Assembly: GCA_035301285.1 (NCBI GenBank)
Contig: DATGUN010000007.1
Coordinates: 186,001 to 250,000 of the forward strand
Reading direction: 5' to 3'
DNA length: 64,000 nucleotides
Source: DATGUN01 sp035301285
Lineage (GTDB): Bacteria; Bacillota; Bacilli; Bacillales; Amphibacillaceae
Shown in pieces: positions 43,453 to 51,556 of the stretch. Below the pieces are notes generated by a model. The model did no database searches and was not told where the DNA came from. It saw only the letters and a program-made list of their open reading frames with translations. Position numbers and translations under genes: made by a program. Position 1 is the stretch's first letter. Each line of letters begins with the position of its first letter.

Positions 43453-44340
43453 TTATTCCAGTTCATACGAATGTTCATTCAAAAACTTTTTGATGACATC
43501 AGCTAAAATTTTCCCCGATGTCTTCGGTGCCACGACACCCGGAAGACTTCGAGCCAGGATGGCTTTTATTCCACGCTGTTTAGCATACTTAAAGTCAGTC
43601 CCGCCTGGTTTGGAAGCTAAATCGATGATCAACCCGTGCGAAGGGAGGTGTTGTATGGCTTCCTTGTTTATAACTGGGGCTGGCACAGTGTTAATCAATA
43701 AGTCACATGTATGTGTGTAAGCATGAAGTTTATCAAGTGGAATGGCTTTTAACCCCATCTCTGTTATGCGGGCTAAGTCACTGCTATCTTTGGCGCTGAC
43801 CGATACGTGTGCACCAAAGGCAGAAAATTTATTGCTGACGGTGTTGCCGACCCGACCAAAACCAACCACAAGAATTCTTGATGAATGTATCGTATAATCG
43901 GTCTGTTCAATCGCCATCATAATGGTCCCTTCTGCAGTCGGTATGGAATTGTATATAGCGACATCATCCCTGTCGAGCAATGGGACAAGTGTGACATTGG
44001 CATCCTTTGTAGCGACTGTCAAAAATGCATTCGCTATTCCGGTAAATACAAGAGCTGATGATTTTAACCTCGTAAACCACTCTTTATTTAATTGGATTTT
44101 CTGATCGGAAAATACCGTTTCAACATAGCCCTCTTGATCCACACCTGTAATCGGCAAAATTACGGCATCCAATTTTTCGCATTCAAGCTCGCTTAGTTCA
44201 ATTTGCTTTGATCCGGTATAGCCTTGCTCCAACTTATCAAACCCTACCAGAAAGACAGTGGCATCAGGTATTAACTGTAATTGACGTATTAACTCCAAGT
44301 AACGGCCATCACCACCGATTACCGCAATAAAACGTTCCAT
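43453..44340 (-). CDS. spoVFA: Dipicolinate synthase subunit A
   Basis: 295 residues. An N-terminal domain (AVIGGDGRYLELIRQL) precedes a Rossmann domain with ILVVGFGRVGNTVSNKFSAF, the SpoVFA layout. It supplies the dehydrogenase half of dipicolinate synthase. The ATG follows GGAG with rather long spacing (about 12 bases). A near-perfect sigma-K promoter lies about 50 bases upstream, fitting late mother-cell expression. First gene of the spoVFA-spoVFB-asd-dapG-dapA set. Confidence 0.96.
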   Translation of the reverse strand: MERFIAVIGGDGRYLELIRQLQLIPDATVFLVGFDKLEQGYTGSKQIELSELECEKLDAVILPITGVDQEGYVETVFSDQKIQLNKEWFTRLKSSALVFTGIANAFLTVATKDANVTLVPLLDRDDVAIYNSIPTAEGTIMMAIEQTDYTIHSSRILVVGFGRVGNTVSNKFSAFGAHVSVSAKDSSDLARITEMGLKAIPLDKLHAYTHTCDLLINTVPAPVINKEAIQHLPSHGLIIDLASKPGGTDFKYAKQRGIKAILARSLPGVVAPKTSGKILADVIKKFLNEHSYELE

Positions 44341-44388
44341 GACGTATAAACACTCCTATTCGCAGGTACATTCTTTTACTTTTCTTTA

Positions 44389-44415
44389 TAGCTTATGTGC
44401 TTCTGGCTCATTAGT
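44389..44415 (-). promoter_or_regulatory. Putative sigma-K promoter of spoVFA
   Basis: On the minus strand CATAAGCTA (44389-44397) fits the sigma-K -10 consensus CATANNNTA exactly, and an AC (44414-44415) lies 16 bases upstream as the -35. The B. subtilis spoVF operon is sigma-K dependent. Confidence 0.7.
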
Positions 44416-44472
44416 GATTACAATGTCATAAAATTCAAAAGGAACAGGCCGAACAGATGTCTTTTTTTGACA

Positions 44473-44530
44473 TAAAAAATGAACATCACTTTTCAAGGTG
44501 GGAAAACACGTCTTGAAAAGTGATGTTCAT
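44473..44530 (-). terminator. Very long perfect-stem terminator of ymxH
   Basis: A 19-bp perfect stem (44479-44497 with 44512-44530) encloses a 14-base loop with a further GTG/CAC pairing, followed on the minus strand by six T residues. It lies 50 bases past the ymxH stop and just before the spoVFA promoter region. Confidence 0.9.
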
Positions 44531-44581
44531 CTTGGGGGATCAATACTGCTCAATCTGTTTATCAAAAATCAAATCATCCCA

Positions 44582-44812
44582 TCATTCCTCGACCATAATC
44601 ATGTCATCACCGATTTTTTTGATTGAATGCCAGCGGATTTTGATTTCTTCGCCCTCTTTTTTCAGACCAAACCATTTGTAGTTGGGCAAAATGAACGATT
44701 CGATTTTTCCGGTATTCAAATCAATATCCAAATCTGTCTGCCCTAATATTCCGAGCCTTGCCCCGTGGACAATATCAACGATTTCTTTTCCGCTTATATC
44801 ACGATAGCGCAT
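44582..44812 (-). CDS. ymxH: YmxH/YlmC family PRC-barrel protein
   Basis: 76 residues: MRYRDISGKEIVDIVHGARL, DIDLNTGKIESFILPN, and WHSIKKIGDDMIMVEE form a PRC-barrel-like small beta protein of the YlmC/YmxH sporulation family. Function is unknown. SD GGAGGG precedes the ATG. In B. subtilis the peptidase gene mlpA lies just upstream; here the upstream gene is ylxY and mlpA is missing. Confidence 0.9.
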   Translation of the reverse strand: MRYRDISGKEIVDIVHGARLGILGQTDLDIDLNTGKIESFILPNYKWFGLKKEGEEIKIRWHSIKKIGDDMIMVEE

Positions 44813-44963
44813 ACCATTCCCTCCTTGTATTAATCATTATATGGTATGTTGATTGACATATGTCATGTACTTATAGACGGGATTTCAGACATTTTTGTTG
44901 CTTGATTGAAAAAGGCATATGTTAAATGCATATTCCAGTTTATATGGGTTCATTTTAAATAAA

Positions 44964-45932
44964 CTATCTAATAGACTCTCGCTCGGGACTCAGTAACCTT
45001 TCAACCGATCCAAATTGATACCCCTCTTCTTCAATCTGTTCTATCAATGTTTCTAATCCATCTTCAATAACAGGTGTGGGATGCATTAAAATAGTGGCAC
45101 CAGGATGGATGTTTTTCATGACTTGATTGATCATGACGGATGTAGATGGATGCTTCCAATCTATCGTATCAACTGTCCATAAAACGGTCTCCATGTCCAT
45201 CGAATCAACTATTTCGATAACCTCTTGATCATAACTGCCACTGGGAGGGGCGAACCATTTAGGTGTATGCCCTGTTATCGCATGGATAATATCATTTGTT
45301 TGTTTGATTTGTTTGTTGTTTTCTTGCTTATTCAACTGTTTCATATTCGGGTGATTATAGCCGTGACTTCCTATGATATGATCCTCATCATCAATCATTT
45401 TGACAAGATCCACATGTTCTTTAGCCCATTTCCCATCCAAAAAAAAGGTTGCTTTTATATGATGTTTTTTTAATACTTGTAAAATAGCAGGAATATGTTC
45501 CGTTCCCCAAGAAACATTGATCAAAAAAGAAACCATGTTTTTTTCGGGGTGTCCTCGGTAGATAGGAGCTGCCGGTAAGTCATCGATATTGACATCAGGT
45601 GGTGTTTGTTCATAAACCAGTAAAGATGGGTCATATTTATCCTCTTTTTTCATTTTTCGAAAAGAATCCTCAATATTGATCGAAATGCCATTACGCCCGG
45701 GTGTTTTTTTCCACACCCTGTCAACCCATGCATCTTCAGGAGGCTCAGTCAATTTTTCGTTTGCTATTGTAATTTTTTTATAAAGTGGGTCCTTTTTATC
45801 TGGTATTTCTTTTAGAACAGTTGAGACATGTCTCACGTCATTGATCATAAAAGGATTATATTGATTTTGAAATGAAATGAATATGAGAATGACAAAAACG
45901 GAAATATGGACAAGTGGCCGATAATTCTTCAC
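44964..45932 (-). CDS. ylxY: YlxY, polysaccharide deacetylase-like exported protein
   Basis: 322 residues. An N-terminal membrane/signal segment (about 6-23, LVHISVFVILIFISFQ) is followed, after about 120 residues, by a NodB-fold domain. Metal ligands of motif 2 survive (SHGYNHPNMKQL), and PPSGSYD and ILMHPT follow, but the TFDDGP motif is replaced by INVSWGTE, so activity is doubtful; B. subtilis YlxY is alike. GTG 45930-45932, 8 bases after GGGAGG, gives the family length of about 320; a longer frame upstream overlaps the pnpA terminator. Confidence 0.88.
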   Translation of the reverse strand: MKNYRPLVHISVFVILIFISFQNQYNPFMINDVRHVSTVLKEIPDKKDPLYKKITIANEKLTEPPEDAWVDRVWKKTPGRNGISINIEDSFRKMKKEDKYDPSLLVYEQTPPDVNIDDLPAAPIYRGHPEKNMVSFLINVSWGTEHIPAILQVLKKHHIKATFFLDGKWAKEHVDLVKMIDDEDHIIGSHGYNHPNMKQLNKQENNKQIKQTNDIIHAITGHTPKWFAPPSGSYDQEVIEIVDSMDMETVLWTVDTIDWKHPSTSVMINQVMKNIHPGATILMHPTPVIEDGLETLIEQIEEEGYQFGSVERLLSPERESIR

Positions 45933-46044
45933 ATGTGATCCCTCCCTTGTTTTTAAGCATATGAAAAACAAGGACAAGATATGTTCCACACCGAGAATGA
46001 TCGTGTCATCATCCCTAATGATGACTGTGGTTATTTTTGACATT

Positions 46045-46070
46045 AAAAAAGAAACTGGCAAACCAGCTTC
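46045..46070 (-). terminator. Intrinsic terminator of pnpA
   Basis: GAAGCTGG/CCAGTTTC on the minus strand (46063-46070 with 46051-46058, one G-T pair) with a TTTG loop and a six-T tail, about 30 bases after the pnpA stop. Confidence 0.85.
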
Positions 46071-46101
46071 TCTTTGTCTAAGTTTCTTTAATGCTTCGTA
46101 T

Positions 46102-48216
46102 TCATGAACGTGATTTTTCGCGTTTTTTCTTTTCTTCTTTTAATACAGCCTTGCGCGATAAATTGACGCGACCTTGGTTATCGATTTCTTTTACTTTCAC
46201 CATGATCTCATCGCCGATGGAAACGACATCTTCCACTTTATTTGTCCGTTCTTCCGCAAGCTCGGAAATATGCACGAGACCATCTTTTCCTTTAAATAGT
46301 TCAACAAATGCTCCGAACTTCTCGATTCGTTTAACTTTTCCTAAATACATTTGACCTACTTCCACTTCACGAACAAGGTCTTCAATGATTTTTTTGGCTT
46401 TTTCGTTCATTTTGGCATCTGTGGAAGAGATAAACACGCCACCATCTTGTTCAATATCAATCTTCACGCCTGTATCTTCAATGATTTGATTAATTTGCTT
46501 TCCACTTGGACCAATCACATCACGGATTTTCTCAGGCTTGATTTGCATTGTTAAAATCTTCGGTGCGTAATCGGATAGGCCTTCACGTGGTTGATCGATT
46601 GTCTCAAGCATGGATGTCAAAATTTCCAGACGTCCCTGTTTGGCCTGTTCCAACGCTTCTTCTAAAATAGATGTTGAAAGTCCCTCAATTTTGATGTCCA
46701 TTTGCAGTGCGGTAATACCTTCTTTCGTACCCGCTACTTTAAAGTCCATATCGCCGAACGCATCTTCCATCCCTTGAATATCGGTTAATATGGAATAATC
46801 GTCCCCAGACTTCACAAGTCCCATGGCAATCCCGGCAACAGGTGATTTGATCGGTACGCCGGCATCCATCATAGCCAGTGTACTTCCGCAAATACTTGCT
46901 TGTGATGAAGAACCGTTTGACTCAAGAACTTCCGATACTAAACGTATGGTATATGGAAAATCGTTTTCAGATGGGATAACTTTCTTTAATGCACGTTCAC
47001 CGAGTGCGCCGTGCCCTATTTCCCTACGACCTGGTCCACGCATCGGCCCTGTTTCACCGACACTATACTGAGGGAAATTGTAATGATGCATGAAACGCTT
47101 TGACTCTTCCAATCCAAGTCCATCAATAATCTGCACATCACCTAAGGCGCCTAATGTACACACACTCAATGCCTGGGTTTGTCCACGTGTAAACAAGCCG
47201 GAACCATGAGCTCTTGGCAATACACCTACCCTTGATGAAAGCGGGCGGATTTCGTCAATCTTTCTTCCGTCGGGACGCACTTTATCTTTTGTAATCAACC
47301 GTCTGACACCATCTTTTACCATTTGATCCAAAATGGCACCGACCTGTTTATAAATCTCTTCCTCTTCGTCTTCATACAATGCTTTTATCTCTTCTGTGAC
47401 GTTGTCGATTGCTTCTTCCCTGGCAAGTTTTTCCTCTACTTTAATTGCCTCGTCCAACTTTTCGGCTGCTTCAGCTTCCACCTTGGCAGTCAGTTCTTCA
47501 TCTGGGGCAAATAGTGTCACATCCGATTTTTCTTTGCCGACCGCTTGGACAATTTGTTCTTGGAATGCAACAAGACGTTTGATTTCTTCATGACCGAAGA
47601 GTATGGCCTTCAACATGATGTCTTCTTTTACTTCATTGGCACCTGCCTCCACCATGTTCACCGCATCTTTCGTTCCTGCAACAGTTAATTCAATGTCACT
47701 TTTTTCCTGTTGTTCAATGGACGGATTAATGACGAATTCACCATCGATCAAACCTACATTCACACCGGCTATCGGTTCTTCAAATGGGATATCGGATATC
47801 GATAACGCAATTGATGATCCAATCATCGCTGCCATTTCAGGTGACTTATCTTGTTCCACGCTCATGACTGTGCTGATGACTTGTACCTCATTGCGGAATC
47901 CATCTGGAAATAGCGGGCGAATCGGGCGATCGATCAAGCGAGATGTAAGTGTTGCTTTTTCACTTGGACGACCTTCCCTTTTAATGAATCCTCCAGGAAT
48001 TTTTCCGACGGCATACAGGCGTTCTTCGTAGTTGACTGTCAACGGGAAAAAAGGCAGATCTTTCGGTTCTTTTGATTTCGTGGCAGTTGATAAAACAGCT
48101 GTATCTCCATACTTGACCATACAAGCTCCATTTGCCTGCTTGGCCAATTCTCCTACTTCCACGGTAATGGTCTCGCCACCTATCTCCGTAGAAAATGATT
48201 GCTTTTCATCTCTCAT
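46102..48216 (-). CDS. pnpA: Polynucleotide phosphorylase
   Basis: 704 residues. Two RNase PH domains (GGFIKREGRPSEKA and RAHGSGLFTRGQTQAL, GPMRGPGRREIGHGAL), an all-alpha linker between them, then KH (IGPSGKQINQIIEDTG) and S1 (GKVKRIEKFGAFVEL) domains. It degrades RNA 3'-to-5' phosphorolytically. The strongly basic end (KEEKKKREKSR) is usual. It follows rpsO as in most bacteria, although a terminator lies between them. Confidence 0.98.
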   Translation of the reverse strand: MRDEKQSFSTEIGGETITVEVGELAKQANGACMVKYGDTAVLSTATKSKEPKDLPFFPLTVNYEERLYAVGKIPGGFIKREGRPSEKATLTSRLIDRPIRPLFPDGFRNEVQVISTVMSVEQDKSPEMAAMIGSSIALSISDIPFEEPIAGVNVGLIDGEFVINPSIEQQEKSDIELTVAGTKDAVNMVEAGANEVKEDIMLKAILFGHEEIKRLVAFQEQIVQAVGKEKSDVTLFAPDEELTAKVEAEAAEKLDEAIKVEEKLAREEAIDNVTEEIKALYEDEEEEIYKQVGAILDQMVKDGVRRLITKDKVRPDGRKIDEIRPLSSRVGVLPRAHGSGLFTRGQTQALSVCTLGALGDVQIIDGLGLEESKRFMHHYNFPQYSVGETGPMRGPGRREIGHGALGERALKKVIPSENDFPYTIRLVSEVLESNGSSSQASICGSTLAMMDAGVPIKSPVAGIAMGLVKSGDDYSILTDIQGMEDAFGDMDFKVAGTKEGITALQMDIKIEGLSTSILEEALEQAKQGRLEILTSMLETIDQPREGLSDYAPKILTMQIKPEKIRDVIGPSGKQINQIIEDTGVKIDIEQDGGVFISSTDAKMNEKAKKIIEDLVREVEVGQMYLGKVKRIEKFGAFVELFKGKDGLVHISELAEERTNKVEDVVSIGDEIMVKVKEIDNQGRVNLSRKAVLKEEKKKREKSRS

Positions 48217-48312
48217 TGATATACTTACTCCTTTCCAAAAAACGTCATACTCCTTATTTTACAATTATATACATGCATTGTAAATTTTATATATACCCTA
48301 ATACAATGACAA

Positions 48313-48344
48313 GTATAAAAAAAGCAGGATTGCTCCTGCTTTTT
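48313..48344 (-). terminator. Intrinsic terminator of rpsO
   Basis: An 11-bp stem AAAAAGCAGGA/TCCTGCTTTTT (48319-48329 with 48334-48344) with a four-base loop and T runs on both strands, adjacent to the rpsO stop. Confidence 0.9.
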
Positions 48345-48349
48345 AAAAA

Positions 48350-48619
48350 TTACCTACGTAAGCCAAGTTTTTTGATTAAATCACGATAGCGTGTGACATC
48401 CTTATCGCGTAAATAATTCAGCAAATGACGGCGTCTGCCGACCATTTTAAATAATCCACGACGAGAATGATGGTCTTTTTTATGAACACGCAAATGCTCA
48501 TTGAGTGTTGTGATTTCTTCCGTTAGTACAGCAATCTGCACTTCGGGAGAACCAGTGTCATTTTCATGTACTTTAAACTCATTGATAAGTTCATTTTTGC
48601 GATCTTTTTTAATAGCCAC
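48350..48619 (-). CDS. rpsO: Ribosomal protein S15
   Basis: 89 residues, exactly the bacterial S15 length. DTGSPEVQIAVLTEEI, HLRVHKKDHHSRRGLFKMVG and RRRHLLNYLRDKD bind 16S rRNA helix 22. GTG 48617-48619 is chosen: AGGAGG lies 8 bases before it and the product begins MAIKKDRKNELI; an ATG three codons upstream is not at proper spacing. A TTGACA lies upstream (48702-48707, minus) but no good -10 follows. Confidence 0.97.
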   Translation of the reverse strand: MAIKKDRKNELINEFKVHENDTGSPEVQIAVLTEEITTLNEHLRVHKKDHHSRRGLFKMVGRRRHLLNYLRDKDVTRYRDLIKKLGLRR

Positions 48620-48762
48620 TCGGTTCACCTCCTATATTTGATTAATCCCCATTCCCCTAGCATACGTCGGAGTTTCGATATGCCAAGCGAAGGTTTTACA
48701 TTGTCAAGCTTACATCTTTCACTCTGAAAATGCAAGTGAAATTGGTGCCTATTTGTGCCAGA

Positions 48763-49701
48763 TTACTTCCCGAAGTATGAGCGAATGCGTATTTCGTCGT
48801 TTTCCATTTGCTTGATCAATTCATTTATATCAGCAAATTCAATTTCCTCGCGTATAAACTGATACCATTCAACGGTCAAAAAAGCACCATAAATATTTTC
48901 CTTGAAATCAAGAATATTCACTTCCAGCGATAACTCATGTGCGTGTGGTGTGAAAGTTGGATTGGTCCCTAAACTGGCCATTCCGTTGAACATCTTTCCT
49001 TGGTGATTGACCTTCACTGCATAAATACCTGGCTTCGGCAACAATGCATCAGGTTCAACATCAATGTTTGCAGTCGGAAATCCGAGCTCATGTCCGCGAC
49101 TCGCCCCGTTTTTAACCTTTCCACTCGTGATAAAAGGTCTTCCCAATAATACATTGGTCCGTTCAATGTTTCCTTCCTTCAAACATGAACGTATGGCGGT
49201 GGAACTGACCTTTTTATCATTCCACACTATTTTTTCAATCATTGTGTAAGTGAACAACCCTCGTGAATGTTTACCGATTGTGGACATATTAGCGATGTCT
49301 TTTGGGCCATAGGTAAAGTCAAAGCCGGCAACCAGATGTTTGATGTTCAGGCCGATGATAAAATGGTCGATAAATGCTTGCGGTGCCAATGAGGCTAACG
49401 CATCATCGAATGTGATGATATATAACCTATCAACTTGCAATTCTTCCAGGATCTGTTTTTTTTCGAATAAAGGAGTGATGTAGGCAACATGTGTCACATT
49501 TTGATCAAAGACAACGGAAGGATGCGGATGGAATGTAAAGACAGCACTTTCCATTCCACACTCTTTAGCTTCATCCACAGCCGTCTTTATGACTTTTTGA
49601 TGCCCTTTATGGATACCATCAAAAAAACCGATAGCTGCAACCGTTTCAGGTAAGGTTTCTTTTTCGGGAATATGTGGATATGTCAATTCAATTGTTTTCA
49701 C
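48763..49701 (-). CDS. ribF: Bifunctional riboflavin kinase/FAD synthetase
   Basis: 312 residues. The nucleotidyltransferase half shows GFFDGIHKGHQKVI and FDFTYGPK; the kinase half shows GRPFITSGKVKNGASRGHELGFPTAN split between residues about 185-210. It converts riboflavin to FMN and FAD. In B. subtilis the gene is called ribC. The GTG start (49699-49701) lies 6 bases after AGGTGA. It sits between truB and rpsO as in B. subtilis. Confidence 0.96.
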   Translation of the reverse strand: MKTIELTYPHIPEKETLPETVAAIGFFDGIHKGHQKVIKTAVDEAKECGMESAVFTFHPHPSVVFDQNVTHVAYITPLFEKKQILEELQVDRLYIITFDDALASLAPQAFIDHFIIGLNIKHLVAGFDFTYGPKDIANMSTIGKHSRGLFTYTMIEKIVWNDKKVSSTAIRSCLKEGNIERTNVLLGRPFITSGKVKNGASRGHELGFPTANIDVEPDALLPKPGIYAVKVNHQGKMFNGMASLGTNPTFTPHAHELSLEVNILDFKENIYGAFLTVEWYQFIREEIEFADINELIKQMENDEIRIRSYFGK

Positions 49702-49789
49702 AATCGTTCACCTGCACTTTTTATAGAGTTTTTCATCATAATCTTTATAATTCAGTGACACTTCAGGATAAAAGTCTTTGCCTGCACGT

Positions 49790-50698
49790 TTACCCATTAG
49801 AAGTCTGATTGAAAACACGTACAGGTTTGATGATATGGCTGTTTTCCGGATGGGTTCTGTATATGGCAAGCAATGTGTCACGATACATAACCCGGAACGG
49901 ATCGGTTGCAAAATCCCTTCGTGGTTTCGTTAGCTTTTGTCCATACAGTACACGCTTGCGGGTATCTTCATCAACATCCATCCTGTCTAGATGACTTATG
50001 CCACTCGATATAGGAAATAACAAGGCATTCAGTCTATTTTCCTTGACCGCTTTTTCGATTTGCAAGATGGTTACCGAGTGCTTTTTATCAAACGTTCCTG
50101 TTTTTATACGTTCTAAAAATGACATATGTGCATAATATCCTAACTGTTTGCCAATATCGACACAGAGTGTACGTATGTATGTCCCTTTCCCGCAGACAAC
50201 TTTAAACGAAAAAGAATGTGGCTCATTTGTTTCATCAGGCAAATAGGTAATGTCATGAACAGTTATCTTTCGCAACGGCCTGTCAACCTTTTTATTTTCT
50301 CTGGCATATTCATATAACTTTTTCCCATCAACTTTAACGGCAGAATACATTGGCGGTCGTTGCCATATATCCCCTTTAAATGAATCGAGCACTGTTTCAA
50401 CAATGCTTTCCGATGGCGGATCATCTATGGTCTCCTCATTCAATATCTTTCCATGACGATCTTCGGTGTCGGTCTCGATACCCAAACGGAATGTTGCGAT
50501 ATATGTTTTCGTTGTATCTGTTAAATAAGGGACAATTTTTGTTGCCTCCCCGATACAAATGGGCAATACACCTTCAACCTCAGGATCAAGCGTTCCTGTA
50601 TGGCCGATTTTCTTTGTCCGTAATATTCGGCGGAGTTTCATGACACAATCATGAGAGGTCATCCCGCGTTGTTTCCATAAGGGTAAAATCCCATCCAT
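49790..50698 (-). CDS. truB: tRNA pseudouridine-55 synthase TruB
   Basis: 302 residues. The catalytic aspartate is in KIGHTGTLDPEVEGVLPI; KTYIATFRLG, YSAVKVDGKKLYEYAR and GTYIRTLCVDIG are the other family motifs. It makes psi55 in the T-loop of tRNA. AAGGGAG precedes the ATG. A strong hairpin separates it from rbfA upstream, so it may have a separate promoter or depend on read-through. Confidence 0.97.
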   Translation of the reverse strand: MDGILPLWKQRGMTSHDCVMKLRRILRTKKIGHTGTLDPEVEGVLPICIGEATKIVPYLTDTTKTYIATFRLGIETDTEDRHGKILNEETIDDPPSESIVETVLDSFKGDIWQRPPMYSAVKVDGKKLYEYARENKKVDRPLRKITVHDITYLPDETNEPHSFSFKVVCGKGTYIRTLCVDIGKQLGYYAHMSFLERIKTGTFDKKHSVTILQIEKAVKENRLNALLFPISSGISHLDRMDVDEDTRKRVLYGQKLTKPRRDFATDPFRVMYRDTLLAIYRTHPENSHIIKPVRVFNQTSNG

Positions 50699-50783
50699 CC
50701 CGACAGTCTCCCTTCAAAAAACCATCTTTATTGTTTGACATGGCCGCCTATATACAGGTCTGTCCCCATGTATTCGACGAGGA

Positions 50784-50818
50784 AAAGTCTAACTTGCCAC
50801 CCAGACAAGTTAGACTTT
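50784..50818 (-). terminator. Hairpin between rbfA and truB, probable terminator
   Basis: A perfect 13-bp stem AAAGTCTAACTTG/CAAGTTAGACTTT (50784-50796 with 50806-50818). The minus-strand tail is only TTCC after the stem's own T residues, so termination may be incomplete. Confidence 0.6.
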
Positions 50819-50855
50819 CAGTTTCAGTATGCATTATGACTAACCTGACTACATT

Positions 50856-51203
50856 CTACTTCTCTTTGTTCAATTCATGTAATATCGTTTCGATACGATT
50901 TCCATATTCGAGTGCTTCATCAAAAGCAAACATGATTTCAGGTGTTTTTCTTAAACGAATTCGACTGCCTATCTCAGAACGGATGAAACCTTTAGCTTTT
51001 GAAAGACCGGTAAGTGTCTCTTGTTTTTGCATATCATCACCAAGAACGGAAATGAAAATTTTAGCTTGCTGCAAATCTCCCGTGACTTCCACGTCTGTTA
51101 CCGTAACGAATCCAACACGGGGATCTTTGATTTTACGTGTCAGAATATCGCCCAGTTCCTTTTTCATTTGTTCTGCTACTCGATTTGCACGTAGTTTACT
51201 CAT
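50856..51203 (-). CDS. rbfA: RbfA, 30S ribosome-binding factor
   Basis: 115 residues. ANRVAEQMKKELGDILTRKI, DPRVGFVTVTDVEVTGDL and IGSRIRLRKTPEIMFAFDE match RbfA, a KH-fold factor for 16S maturation and cold adaptation. ATG 51201-51203 is preferred, with GGGGGG 7 bases upstream; an ATG 30 codons earlier would overlap ylxP. It belongs to the rimP-to-rbfA operon and is its last gene if the downstream hairpin terminates. Confidence 0.95.
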   Translation of the reverse strand: MSKLRANRVAEQMKKELGDILTRKIKDPRVGFVTVTDVEVTGDLQQAKIFISVLGDDMQKQETLTGLSKAKGFIRSEIGSRIRLRKTPEIMFAFDEALEYGNRIETILHELNKEK

Positions 51204-51277
51204 TTGGCATCCCCCCTTTAGATAGGATGGACTGTCTCTTTGCTGAAATGTATGACGTCTTTTACACCTGAATGTTA

Positions 51278-51556
51278 TTACATGATTTCCCATTCGGTGA
51301 TTGTTCGTTCCAATTCAACATAGGCATCTATTCGCTTCAATGCTTCCTGGATCACTTTTTCGCCATGTGTTCGGTCGTTTGAAATCGTGGCGATGCCCAA
51401 TTTAGTTCGTTGCCACAAATCATGATAATCGATTTCCGCTACCGTGACATTAAAATCATTTCGCAGTCTGCGACCAATACTTTTGATGGTCGAACGTTTT
51501 TGTTTCAAAGAACGGCCTTCATAAAACATACACTCTACTTCAACATAAACAATCAT
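51278..51556 (-). CDS. ylxP: YlxP, DUF503 protein
   Basis: 92 residues: ECMFYEGRSLKQKRSTIKSI and NDFNVTVAEIDYHDLWQRTK are the DUF503 signature, a small ferredoxin-like fold. Function is unknown, though its place between infB and rbfA suggests ribosome assembly. The ATG overlaps the infB stop in TAATG. Confidence 0.95.
   Translation of the reverse strand: MIVYVEVECMFYEGRSLKQKRSTIKSIGRRLRNDFNVTVAEIDYHDLWQRTKLGIATISNDRTHGEKVIQEALKRIDAYVELERTITEWEIM

Noticed and set aside
48659..48684. Hairpin upstream of rpsO as an S15-binding leader
   Set aside because: It would overlap or precede the start site implied by the TTGACA at 48702-48707, so it may not be in the RNA; the evidence was too thin.
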